Origin: Gnetum montanum
Lineage: Eukaryota; Streptophyta; Gnetopsida; Gnetales; Gnetaceae
DNA length: 35,795 nucleotides
Assembly (NCBI GenBank): GCA_015680685.1
Contig: MNCI01020276.1
Location: forward strand, 346,253-382,047
Direction: 5' to 3'
In this document: one piece after another, positions 21,661 through 31,781 of the stretch
How the letters are laid out: each line of letters starts with the position of its first letter
Numbering within the stretch: the stretch's first letter is position 1
The notes under the pieces: generated by a model
Seen by the model: the letters and a program-made list of their open reading frames with translations, nothing else
Databases searched by the model: none
Told to the model about the DNA's origin: nothing
Made by a program: the position numbers and the translations under genes

Positions 21661-22339
21661 TGTGTTGCTATGATTATGTTCAACTGCTAATATTCAGGAA
21701 TGCATCTCCTAAGTATGTTTTCTCAACAATGTTTAAAAACCATATTCTTATAAGCTAGGTAACTTTGGATAGTTCTCAAAAAGTAATGCTTTTGTTTATA
21801 TGACAGGTCCTTGGGGATTATTTTTTGTCTAAGAAATTTTGAATTTGGTGGTACCAGGGTTGAACTGTGACTTGAACATGTTGGGACTTCCAAAGGTTGT
21901 AATAATCTACTTGGTTTATTTTGTTTGGCCTTCATCCTTTAACATGTAGGAAAATTTTTAATGTATGTAGATACATCATTGTTGATATCATGCTAAAAAT
22001 AAAAATTTTGTATCATTACATAGATTTTGATATATCTAGGATGTCCAACATGTGATACTTCATTTGCTTTTAATAATAACTTAAGCCTCCAATTTCCCTC
22101 GGGTATACACACCCTCTATCCATTCATTAATAGGCTCTTTGGGAAGAGGTTGTAATGAGCTTTAAAAGTTATATTAGTTAGAATGTACTTAAAATAAAGG
22201 TATTCTTTATCTATTCCTTAATATCTTCTTTCATAGGGGTTGTCACAACATCAATCACTAGGTTTCACATTTGGCTAAGGGCATCAACCACTATATTTTG
22301 TTTTTTTCTTGAAATATATTTAATTTCAAAATCATATTT

Positions 22340-22990
22340 GGCTAGTAATTCCACCCACCTTTATTGTCTAGTATTCAAGATGAGTTGTCTTTGTAAGTAT
22401 CCTAAGCTCTTATAATCTATTTTTAGTATACATTTTTTATCACAAAGATAATGCCTCCAAATCTTTAAGGCATGAATAATTTCTAGTAATTCTATATAAT
22501 GGGTTGAGTAATTGCTAGTATTATTCATTAATTTCATGAATATTGTAGGTGCATTGGTTAGTCTGAATGACATGTTGTTTTGTTGATATCTTTCTCTTTA
22601 ATCCTTATTTGGTGATAACCTAATTTAAAATTAATCTTAGAAAAATAACATGTTTATGTAAGTTGATCAAAAAAGTCATTAGTTCTATGTAAGGGATAAT
22701 CTATGTATAACCTTAAGGTACCATCCTTCTTCTTAACATATAGAATTAATGCACACGAAGGTGAAACATTTGGGAGAATCTTTTCTTTTTCCAATAATTC
22801 ACCTAATTGTACTTTAATTCTCTTAATTTTGAAGTGGAAAACCTATACGAGGCTTTTAAAACTAGTTGTGTACTTAGAAATATGTTAATGACATGTTTAG
22901 CAATTCTTTTTGTTGGTACTTCTCTAGTTTTACTAAATATTGAATTCTCATACTCTTTAAGCTCTTTTGGGATCTCAATCTTAGAACGTT
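22340..22990 (-). pseudogene. Reverse transcriptase / RNase H remnant with internal deletions
   Basis: The frame from about 22755 reads YVKKKDGTLRLYIDY, then jumps to LHRTNDFFDQL, skipping the usual residues between. A later piece gives FSKINFKLGYHQIRIKEKD. At 22573 a frame opens with MSFRLTNAPTIFMKLMN, the FGLTNAPATFM motif. It runs directly into NYSTHYIELLEIIHALKIWRH, which is RNase H (NYSTHDKELLAIVHALKKWRH in relatives). The palm segment with the YFDD-type catalytic motif, the rest of the thumb and the start of RNase H are missing. The join is in frame within one 70-codon open frame. Confidence 0.85.
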
Positions 22991-23149
22991 TCTATGGTTG
23001 AGTTACTTCTACAATGAATATAATAGAAAATTTCTTGAATAATTTCTTAGCTTTTTTAATAGTCATCTTATGAATTTTCTATATTGTTCCCACCCCTCTG
23101 AGAACTTTGACTTCATCAGTGGTTGGTAATTTTAAAACACAAGATTAAA

Positions 23150-23420
23150 AATAAGTAGTAATATCAAATTTTTGTAGAAAAGACATTTATAAGATTACAT
23201 AAACATCTCATAATTTAAATTCTAAAATTTCACCAATAAAAGGAATATCTTGTAGTGTAAAGTTAATTTCTCTATACCTGGTATGCTTACTCATTATCAT
23301 TCCATCTATAAGTTCTATCTTAATAACATTTTTGGAAAGTAAAGTTAGATTTAATGACTTAACTAGAGTTTGTAAAATAACATTGTCACTAGATCCACTA
23401 TTAATTAAAAAATTAATCTT
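23150..23420 (-). pseudogene. Aspartic protease-like remnant, catalytic Asp replaced
   Basis: One phase reads LINSGSSDNVILQTLVKSL then a conserved ...SKNVIKIELIDG stretch, ending before FTLQDIPFIGEILEF. This is the layout of plant Ty3/gypsy proteases, where the first motif is normally (I/V)DSG(S/A). Here the Asp codon reads AAT (Asn). A TGA follows the last motif. Confidence 0.65.
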
Positions 23421-23619
23421 TTAACCCTTAAGTGATCCTTCATAAATGAGAAAAAAAATTGAAATTCCCTCAAACCTGACTCAGCCAATGCTAAAAGTTT
23501 CTTCACTGTGGCTATAGGAGTAGCTTAAGCTTGTTCTTTAGTCACATTGGCATTGGAGTTTTGGTTCTTTTTTTGATTATTTCTTTGTATTTCTACTCTT
23601 AATTTTGGGTAATCCCACT

Positions 23620-24300
23620 TGAAGTACTCTTCATCACAAGTAAAGCATCTAGATTGCATTCTCATAATGGGTGTCTCTTCCACCGTTGCTTGTCAAAGAG
23701 TTGTAGTTCTCACTTGATTTGATTCCTTTTAATCTTTAGTAATTTTGTATGCTTCATGAGCTGCTTGAAGTTTATGGGATATGTTTGGGAACACAATTAA
23801 GCATGTAGTCCACTAATGAACTTTGAAGCCAATTCATGCTCATCTCAATGTCTTACATAATAGACAAGATCACAGATTTCCTTATAATAATCATCTACAA
23901 AACATCGGCCTAATCTTAATGAGTCAAATCACATCTTACATTCCTTAAGAAAAGAATCTCATACAAATTTTTATTTGAAAGCTTAACAAAAGTTGAGCCA
24001 ATTTGTAATCAATCCTTAAGGTCTTAGTTCATTCCACCATGTTGTTGCAAGTCCCCTTAAATACAAAGACACTACTTATAAATGTTCTTGACTTGATATA
24101 TTTAACATGTCAAAATACTATTTTATAGTAGCAAGTTAGTCTTTTGGCTTGATATTAGATCTGTGAGCTCTATCATAATGATCAAGTTTCACCTTCTTGA
24201 TATGTGAACCTAGATTAATGATTCTCTTGGTGAATTTTATCAATTCCAATAACCCTTTCCTTCAGGTTCTATTCTTTGGCCTTGTGAGATTTTTTGGCAC
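23620..24300 (-). pseudogene. Ty3/gypsy gag remnant with degraded zinc knuckle
   Basis: At about 24070-23790 one phase gives LRGLATTWWNELRP, then GRCFVDDYYKEICDLVYYV and HELASKFISGL, the gag pattern L.G.A..WW..L / SV.EYY.EF..L. / L...FI.GL. At about 23660 the zinc knuckle reads CFTCDEEYFKWDYP; the His and the last Cys of C-x2-C-x4-H-x4-C are both Tyr. Many in-frame stops interrupt the frame. The part 24300-24480 contains loosely repeated units, probably a low-complexity part of gag. Confidence 0.7.
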
Positions 24301-24774
24301 CTTAACATCCAATGGGTAAAGATTGATCTTGATACTAATTCCTAGATGAAAAATGATGTTGCTAGTCTTGGTGATGTTGGAATTAACCTTAGTGATAATC
24401 CCTAGGTGAAATTTAATTTTTGTTGTGATATCTAGGTGGATATTGGTTTTAGTTGGAAGGTTGGTTCATGTGATTGGTTAATTATTTGATGGAATTTGCA
24501 AAAGAATCCAACTTCCCTTAAACATCTAATCATTTTTTTTTCAAAATATTGAACAATTTCCTAATTTCTTCAAATATATATTTCATATTTTTCCAAAACC
24601 CTTGGTTTAATTAATATAGTTCTTATTGGATGTCTTAGATCTCATTAATCTATTGTTCAAGGACATACATTCAATCATTGACTTGGGATTTCATCATTCT
24701 CCAATGTACTCTCTAGGTTCTAGACATTGATAAGCTGAAGACACAAGGCAAGGTAATTGTTCCTTAGTCTCTGT
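24301..24774. other. Stretch between Ty3/gypsy gag and the + strand LTR element, no gene seen
   Basis: AT-rich sequence with an imperfectly repeated gat(a/g)...cctag(a/g)tgaaa unit at about 24320-24470. It probably belongs to the 5' part of the minus-strand gypsy element, which the LTR element at 24775 then interrupted. Confidence 0.4.
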
Positions 24775-25835
24775 TGTTGACCTTTTGGTATGTCAAAAGC
24801 TTAAAGAAAATAAAGAATATAGAAGGTGTGTGTGGGAGTATGATTTTGAAGAACATGAATAAGAACCACAATAAGATTTGAGAACTCAAGAAAATGAGAT
24901 CTACATCAAGATGTCAAAATGAAGACTACATGGGCAAGATGAGAGCATGGATTAAAATGAATTCTAGAAGTCAAATGAAGATGCTCCAAGGACTATCAAG
25001 AAGATAAATTGACAATAGAAAGCCTTAGAATTAAGAGTCCAAAAGTTGAGTAGATGTCTTGGAAAAATAGTAGACATCTATCTCCAAGTGTAGACATCTC
25101 ATTTGCCAAATAGACATCTCACTTGCATTGAGGCCAGTCGTAGTTAGACATCTTAACTTTGAAGTAGATGTCTACACTAGCTATTTGGTAGCCATTGCAT
25201 GAATTTCAAGGAGTTTTCAGAAACTTCAAGGCTATAGGATGATGTCAAAATCTTTGGAATTTTGCAAGTACTATTTACAAAAAGGATTTTCATTATCTAT
25301 TTTAAGAAATTCTATTCTTTCTTTTCATTGTAACATCATTTGCTTGATGTAATTTTTATTGAGCTTCAAGTACAAGGATATGTAAATTTTGTTACATTAT
25401 TTCCTTATTTCTTTTCTTTCTTTCTTGTAGCCCTATGGGGTTGATATGCTTCTTGCGAGAAGGCATCTATATTGAGCTTGTCAGGATTGTACATGATAAG
25501 TGGTTTTGCAGCATCAAAACACTCTAGAGTGGAGCTCAATTTTGTAAAGGTTGTGGGATCCTTAAGACCACATTTTGAGCTTGTTCGGACCTTGTGGGCT
25601 TGAGTAGTTTCATAGCAATGAAATACTCTGGATTAGAGCTTAGAGCTTGTGAAAGGTGTGATGCCCTTCAAATCACATTTTTTTTAAGAAATAAAGTCTA
25701 GAGGTGTGCATAGATTCTACCCTCTAAATATGAACATACCCAAGTTAGAGAACCAAGTAAAATTTGATATGCTCTTGTGACTAGTGAAATTTTTATTTGG
25801 GAACTTATTCAACCTTTCTAAGTTCTTGATCCTCA
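24775..25835 (+). repeat. 5' LTR of the + strand non-autonomous element
   Basis: It aligns along its whole length with 29532-30592, with substitutions spread evenly (for example gaccttttggtatg versus gaccttttgatatg). It carries the AGACATCT motif cluster (25051-25176), a pyrimidine-rich tract tttcttttctttctttcttgtag near 25430, repeated gagcttgt blocks and AATAAA near 25690. Confidence 0.9.
25051..25176. repeat. Cluster of palindromic AGACATCT/AGATGTCT motifs in the 5' LTR
   Basis: Six copies of the 8-mer, in both orientations, lie within about 125 bases: AGATGTCT, AGACATCT x4 and AGATGTCT again. Neighbouring copies can pair as inverted repeats. Equivalent clusters lie in the other LTR and in the interior. 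Confidence 0.85.
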
Positions 25836-25837
25836 AG

Positions 25838-25853
25838 TGGTATTAGAGCTTGG
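25838..25853 (+). other. Primer-binding site (initiator tRNA-Met type)
   Basis: TGGTATTAGAGCTTGG lies two bases after the left LTR. It matches the common plant primer site TGGTATCAGAGC with one C-to-T change. Confidence 0.85.
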
Positions 25854-26178
25854 TAATCTCACATAGATAACTCAACGTGAACATGAAAGAGATAACTAAT
25901 ATCAGATTACTAGCAGCTATCAAATTTAATTGAACAAATAGACTAATATGCTTCATCAATTTCTTCTTGAAGAGATGTACTCAAACCCTCTACTTCATTA
26001 GTAAAGGTAAGTTTTTGATTCCTCTTCTACATTTAGTTGGATATGTGGTGGAAGAGGTCATGTGGCCTCCAAATATCCTAGCACTAGCAAGTTGCAATGA
26101 AGATATAAGATTGAAGTGGATACAAAAAAGACAAAATTCTACACAAGCTAGGACGATGGGAAACAAAGTGAAGAAGAG

Positions 26179-26961
26179 ATGGATGATACTTCAAAAGATT
26201 CATACCTTATCTACATGGCTCTCATAGATGATGATGCTAGCTTATTTGATGATGATGATCAAATGGAGACTGATGAAGAAAGGTATTACCTCTTGTGCAA
26301 TGAACTACTATCTCTTCAAAATATTTGTATAAAATTAAAGAAGGAATTAAAGAACAAGGATCAAGATATTTCTTTATTAAATATGAAAATTTTAGACCTC
26401 ACTAAAAAAAAAAAAAAAAACTCAGACCTAAGGGCTGAGAATAAAAAACTAACCTTGTCCTATGAGTAGATTAATGAAGAACTTGTAGATGCTAAACTTG
26501 TAAATGAGAGGCTGGTCAAAGGAAAAGAATCTCTCTAGATAATTCTTGGGCAAGGAAGAAGTTCACATGATAAAACTAAACTAGGACTCTCTCAACAAGA
26601 ATAGGCATCCACGCAAAATTCATCTAAATAAGAGGCTAGTCCAAAGATTAAGATGACAATTGGGACTACATCCAAATAAAGACCAGCTCCAAGGTTTAAT
26701 CACTTGAACCAAAATAAAAGGGTTAGATGTTATTATTGTAATAGATTTTGGCATAAGCAATGTAATTGCAATTTAAATTATTATCACATGAACACTTGGA
26801 CATATCAAAAGATTCCTAGGTCTTATTTAAATGCACCTAGAAGGAAACCTTGTAGGAAAAAAAGAAATGAAGGACAAATCAAAAGAGTAAGGAAGTCAAA
26901 AAGGTATGAAGAATCAAATAAAAGAAAGTTGATGAAAGAATCCTCTCCAAAAATTTTGTGA
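26179..26961 (+). pseudogene. Gag-like ORF with CCHC zinc knuckle
   Basis: One phase runs from ATG 26179 to TGA 26961. The start is acidic (DDDASLFDDDDQMETDEE), followed by a Lys/Glu/Leu-rich coiled-coil-like stretch with a poly-Lys run (about residues 50-95). A gap of stops follows (26467-26690: TAG, TAG, TAG, TAA, TAA, all at positions where Gln would fit). The frame then has CYYCNRFWHKQCNC at 26728-26769, a canonical C-x2-C-x4-H-x4-C knuckle, and a basic C-terminus. The layout resembles the C-terminal half of plant Ty1/copia gag (acidic segment, coiled coil, knuckle). The N-terminal gag capsid region is missing, because only about 340 bases separate the primer site from this ATG. A possible frame at 25967-26227 may be its displaced start. 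Confidence 0.7.
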
Positions 26962-27154
26962 AAGGGTGCTAGTCTTTAGAAATAGAAGAAATTTTTATGA
27001 GAGGAGGTACTTCAAAAGAAGAATCTCATTCTCAAGCTCTTTAGGCATCTTTATTTTCTTCAGCAAGCAAGGTAAGTATAGGTAAGTCTTCATTTCATTT
27101 GAACATCTCTTAAGACTATAATCCTTGGCAACCATTTCCTAAACCTTTCTTGTT

Positions 27155-27230
27155 AAGACGTCTAGCTATAGACATCTATATAAGAAGTTAGATGTCTACT
27201 CATAGACATCTACATTCCAAGTTAGATGTT
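27155..27230. repeat. Interior cluster of AGACATCT/AGATGTCT motifs
   Basis: AGACGTCT, AGACATCT, AGATGTCT, AGACATCT and AGATGT follow each other within 75 bases, between the two ORFs and just upstream of the second. Confidence 0.85.
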
Positions 27231-27435
27231 CATCTATGTTCATAGTGGATGTGGCATAGATTTATATATCACAAAGTATATATTTATATTTTCATAAAAA
27301 GCCCTCAATGACTACAATTATATAAATTCAAAGCTTCATTTTCACTCATTCTTCCATATCTAAGCTTAGACAACCAAGGGTAGATGACCATGGATTTTGC
27401 AACAATAGTGATTTATGCATTTTTCTTCTAAATTG

Positions 27436-29129
27436 ATGGCCCACAAGAAGATTGAAACATCTAGGAAGCCACCAAGGAAGAACAAGAGGTCCAAGGAAGC
27501 TTCCTCCAATGTTGTAGGAACCTATACTTCTTAATTTCCATCCATTGATGCCCAACATCAGTTTGAGGTAACTCAAATCATCTCTATTGTTTCTAAACAT
27601 TCTCTTTGCTTCTAGTAGTATCATCAAAAAGAATTAATGGCATTCTTTCAAGTGTTGAATTGGGTTTCATTTATTTCCATGAATTTTGTGTGTCTGAAAT
27701 CCCCATAAGATAATTTTATTACAATATTGTCATTACAAATGCTTCTGTTGGGGCTTTTACATCCATGGTTGGGAGGATGTTGATTAAGGTTTTTCCTCAA
27801 GTTGTAAATGCAATTCTTGGGATGTCTAGTGTTGATTTTCATAAGATTACCATTCATTCCATAATTGATATGTTTATGAATGGTGTGATTCATGTTTCCC
27901 AAGATGAATTTTGTGATGATTTATTTGGGTAGTTTGTGTCTCTTTGTAGTGAAAAAATTCTTTGAAGTTAGATTGCTTCAAATGCTTCCACCCTCTCTCT
28001 CATTGTTTTATATAATATTATTGTAAAATGGGGAAGTTATAACTAATTGTTGCCAACCCAAACATTTGTTCTTTATTGCCTTCTCACTGGTCAACCTTTG
28101 GACTTGGGTCATATTCTTTTGCAAGACATGTTGGGTCTATTCACGAGGGAGAGAATCTATGAGCATTCTTACCTTATCAGTTTGCTAATCTATCAAAGAG
28201 TTATTTCCATTCCTGATATGCCTTTGCTTAAAGGCAAGAGAAGCCTTGATGAGTATTCAAAAAAGAGGAGCTCGATCCATGTTAAGGTAGTAGAACCCAA
28301 CACCAAGCCATAAAAATCAATGAAGAAGGGATCTTTATCACCATCTTGGACCTCTCCTTAGTTGAGAAGTTCCAAATCAGTTGGCGACCAAATGAGATCC
28401 TCTCTTAAGAAGCTTCTTTAGCATTTTTCTCACACTATTAGGATGATTGGTAGGAACCTCTCTTACCTTCGTAAGAGAATGGATGCAGCTAGAGTACCTC
28501 TTACTCTAAATGAGTAGCATTTTGAGGAGATCACCACTCCTTCCATATTAGATAGTAAGGAGGATTGTCCAACTCTAACTAGATACTCAACAGTTGTTGG
28601 GCCTTCTCAGGCATATGACTCATGAAATGTATTTGATTTAGAGGATATTAAAACACTACCCACATGAGTCTATAGGGAGATTCCTGATCCTATGTAGGTT
28701 GAGCCTAGTTTTCATCCTCATGATGCTCCACAAACTTTTGGGTAGCAAGTCATGGAAAGTATTTTTGGGCCTTCTTCTTAGTTGAGGCTAGTAGACTCCA
28801 TCACTTATTAGAGAAAGGGTACTTCCTCATCTTCTTAGTAGGCCCCATCTCATCCACCTGCTTCATCCCACTTCTAGGTAAAGCTTTGACCCAGGAGGGC
28901 TCTAGTCCATGTTCCTTCTTCAAACAACGATGATGAGAAGCATGTCTCTAGCACCATCGCTAGCACCAGTAGTGATGATGATGATGAGGAGACCTATAAG
29001 CCTTCTCATGTAGTAACAACTTTTGATGATGAGCCCAATAAGGCTACAGAGGTTAGTGAGTAGGATCCTTCATTGGTCCCTCCTTTTGGATGATGTCCAA
29101 AAAGGAGAAGAATTTTGGATATTTTGTAA
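27436..29129 (+). pseudogene. Second ORF of the non-autonomous element, plant transposon-protein-like
   Basis: It begins MAHKKIETSRKPPRKNKRSK at 27436, a basic start. One frame change near 27640-27700 is followed by a single phase to TAA 29127-29129. The middle reads VVNAILGMSSVDFHKITIHS, LLPTQTFVLYCLLTGQPLDL and LISLLIYQRVISIPDMPLLKG. The end is acidic (SSDDDDEETYKPS) and Pro/Ser-rich. From 28314 to 29129 there are 15 internal stops, 11 TAG and 4 TGA, without a frameshift. The middle resembles the ORF remnant at 15830-17270 and the uncharacterised ORF common beside gag in large plant LTR elements. I do not know its function; a domain name beyond that would be guesswork. Confidence 0.55.
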
Positions 29130-29307
29130 ATAGTATGCACTTGTACATTGTGGATCTTTTTTGGATGGTTATGGATAGTGATAGTATATTATGACCCTTG
29201 TATGTGATGTGGTTATGGATAGTATGAATAGATATTTGTGAATATCATGTTTTTATATATGGATTTGTTAGCTATTTTATAGAGATAAGTTAGCCCTTGG
29301 ATATTTT

Positions 29308-29375
29308 ATGGAAATCTCTTATTTTTATCAGTCTCTCCTTTATGGAGATCTCTTATTTTTATTAGTCTCTCCTTC
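29308..29375. repeat. 34-bp tandem duplication
   Basis: Two units, 29308-29341 and 29342-29375, both starting atgga(a/g)atctcttattttta. They lie in the 3' untranslated end of the element and are the only reason for the short open frame there. Confidence 0.9.
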
Positions 29376-29517
29376 TTATGATGAACCTATTGTCTTGAGC
29401 CCTTATATTCTTATCTTAGTGATACCCTTGGCTACCATTGGAATTTACATGTATTACTCATTTTTATTGTTTATCATAATATGCACTAACCCATTTTCTT
29501 AAGTTTTGGATATCACC

Positions 29518-29530
29518 AAAAATGGGGAGA
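29518..29530 (+). other. Polypurine tract
   Basis: AAAAATGGGGAGA ends one base before the right LTR starts at 29532. This is the expected position and composition for a plus-strand priming site. Confidence 0.8.
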
Positions 29531-29531
29531 T

Positions 29532-30592
29532 TGTTGACCTTTTGATATGTTAAAACCTTAAAGGAGAATATAGAATGTATGTGTGGAAGTATGATTTTGT
29601 AGGACATGATGAAGAACTTCACAATGACATTTGAGAACTCAAGAAAATGAGATCTATGTCAAGATGTTAAAATGAAGACTACATAAGCAAGATGAGATCA
29701 TGAATAAAAATAAAATATACAAGTAAAATGAAGATGCTTCAAGAACTACCAAAAAGAAAAATTGAAAAGAGAAAGCCTCAGAATTTAGAGTCCAAAAGTT
29801 GAGTAGATGTCTTGGAAAAATAGGAGACATCTATCTCCAACTATAGACATTCCACTTGTTAAGATAGATGTATCACTTGCATTGAGGTCAATCTTAGTTA
29901 GACATCTAAACTACAAAGTAGATGTCTACAATAGCTATTTAGTAGTTGTTGCATGAATTTTAAGGAATTTTTGAAAACTTTGAGGATATAAGATGATGTC
30001 AAAATCTTGGAAATTGTCCAAGTACTATTTACAAAAGGCTCTTCATTATCTATTATAAAAAATTCTATTCTTTCTCTTCATTGTAACATCATTTTCATAA
30101 TTGTAATTTGTATTGAGCTTCTAGTACAAGGATTTGTAAATGTAGTTACATTATTTCCTTGTTTCTTTTCTTTCTTTCTTGTAGCCCTATAGGATTGATG
30201 TCCTTTTTGTGAGAAGGCATCCTTATTGAGCTTGTTGGGATTCTACGAGATTGAGTGGCTTTACAGCATCAAAATAGTATAGAGTGACACTCAATTTTGT
30301 AAAGGTTGTGGGATCCTTGAAACTACATTATGAGCTTGTTGGGACCTTGCAAGGTTGAGTAGTTTCATAGCAATGAAACACTCCAGAGTAGAGCTCAAAG
30401 CTTGTATAGGGTGTGTTGCTCTTCAAACCATATTTTTTTAAGAAATAAAGTCCAGAGGTGTTCATGGATTCTACCCTTTGACTATGGACATACCCAAGTT
30501 AGGGAACCATGTGAAATTTGGTGTGCTCTTGTGGATAGTGCAATGTTTATTGGGGAACTTATTCAACCCTCCTTCTATGTTATTGATCCTCA
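29532..30592 (+). repeat. 3' LTR of the + strand non-autonomous element
   Basis: The partner of 24775-25835, with the same length and ends. An apparent open frame inside it (30402-30599) is LTR sequence, not a gene. Confidence 0.9.
29804..29930. repeat. AGACATCT/AGATGTCT cluster in the 3' LTR
   Basis: The copy of the 25051-25176 cluster in the right LTR. Some units have decayed (for example AGACATTC and AGATGTAT), while the first, second and last two remain intact. Confidence 0.85.
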
Positions 30593-31444
30593 TATGTGAT
30601 CCTTTTTATGAGTTCTAGGTGTTGGTGTTGGAAATTTTAGTTGCTGGAACAAAAACCAAAAGATCTAAGCACCAAAATAGCTCTAACTCTAAATACCAAG
30701 GGCCTTCAAAAATAAAATTCAAGGTGCCCTAGACAATCTGGCTAATCTCCCAAGGACTTAAGAAAGTGTAAATGGAGGTGCAAATGGAAACGTAAATGGC
30801 TTCGAAAATAAAAATAGAAACAGAGTAAAAGCTGCAGATTCAAAATGAAAATAGATGCAAAAATGAAAACGTAAACTAAAAATTTCATAACCTAAACAAT
30901 AACTTTATTTAAATAAAAATAAAGAATATAGTTCATGAAGTATAGATTTTGTGCTAAAGGCACTAGAAGTTGCTTGCAGGAGCTTGAAGTCTATTGGAGA
31001 AGGCAGGGTATGTTCTACGACAACTCCATAATCTAGTTTCTTCCTAGCTCCAATTTTTACCAACGTTGTGTTGGTTTTCACTAGGGCCTATAATGTGGTT
31101 ATTGAAATGGATTTTCACTTTTTGGTACAATGTCTACTATGTGAAAGTCTTTGTGCCTAGCGCAGTACCAATTTTTATTGCCAAAAAGTGGAAATAAGGT
31201 TGCAATGGGCTATGATTGTGAAAGTTTGTTACTTCTATGAAGGTTGTAGATGTTAAAAAGTTGGAATCGTAATATGGTGTTTACATTTGGTATATATATG
31301 GCTGATGTGACTATTTTTGGGGTTTGTGCACTACTGCCATGATTGCTAAAAGATTGACATCAATTTGCAGGTGCAACAACTATCAAATCTTAGCATAATT
31401 ACCATTTATAGTAAGTTTGGTATGGACTATAGCGAAAAAACCCA

Positions 31445-31470
31445 TTCATTTACTATAAATAGTAAATGAA
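31445..31470. repeat. Perfect palindrome, 12-bp arms
   Basis: ttcatttactat and atagtaaatgaa flank a 2-base centre (AA). It stands alone in AT-rich sequence. Confidence 0.9.
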
Positions 31471-31679
31471 CTTTTGTGACTATGATGGTACCATTCTTAC
31501 TACATTGGATTTGGTGGACTATGCTAAAGTTGCAACTATGCCATCATGCTCTTTTATTAAAAACTTAATGAAAACATGAAATGACTACACTGGCCATTGC
31601 TGGAAAAATGGAAATTCTAACACTTCCAATGTTACACTTTTTCTAGGTCTTGGTGGTGACTATGCTAGCCATTTCTCAT

Positions 31680-31781
31680 CTACTATAGGACCATGCCTAC
31701 TATAGCACCATGTCTACTATTTCACCATGTCTACTATTTCACCGTGTCTACTATAGCACCATGTCTACTATAGCACTAGTT
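31680..31781. repeat. 17-bp tandem array, six units
   Basis: The consensus ctactatagcaccatgt is repeated six times with one to three changes per unit. The third and fourth units share ctactattt, so an inner pair has been duplicated. Frames across it are repeat translations. Confidence 0.9.

Larger units (their letters stand above)
20580..24300 (-). mobile_element. Ty3/gypsy element remnant, gag-PR-RT-RH-IN order
   Basis: Right to left on the minus strand, gag (about 24160-23700), a zinc knuckle (about 23660), protease (23420-23150), reverse transcriptase and RNase H (22760-22340), integrase (about 21650-20990) and a C-terminal tether region (20790-20600) occur in the canonical Ty3/gypsy order. 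Frames are heavily broken. LTRs were not found: the right flank is cut by the + strand element at 24775, and no repeat of it was recognised left of 20580. Confidence 0.85.
24775..30592 (+). mobile_element. LTR retrotransposon without pol, two LTRs, primer site and polypurine tract
   Basis: Two direct repeats of 1061 bases each (24775-25835 and 29532-30592) flank a 3.7-kb interior. Both start TGTTGACC and end CTCA or CTCA-like. The 5-bp flanks are TCTGT (24770-24774) and TATGT (30593-30597), a target-site duplication with one mismatch. A primer site sits just inside the left LTR and a polypurine tract just before the right one. The interior encodes a gag-like ORF with a zinc knuckle and a second long ORF. 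No protease, integrase or reverse transcriptase motif is seen, so it must have relied on enzymes made elsewhere. It is inserted in the 5' region of an older Ty3/gypsy element. Confidence 0.9.

Noticed and set aside
30402-30599. 65-codon frame near the right LTR end
   Set aside because: It lies inside the LTR and has no counterpart open frame in the other LTR.
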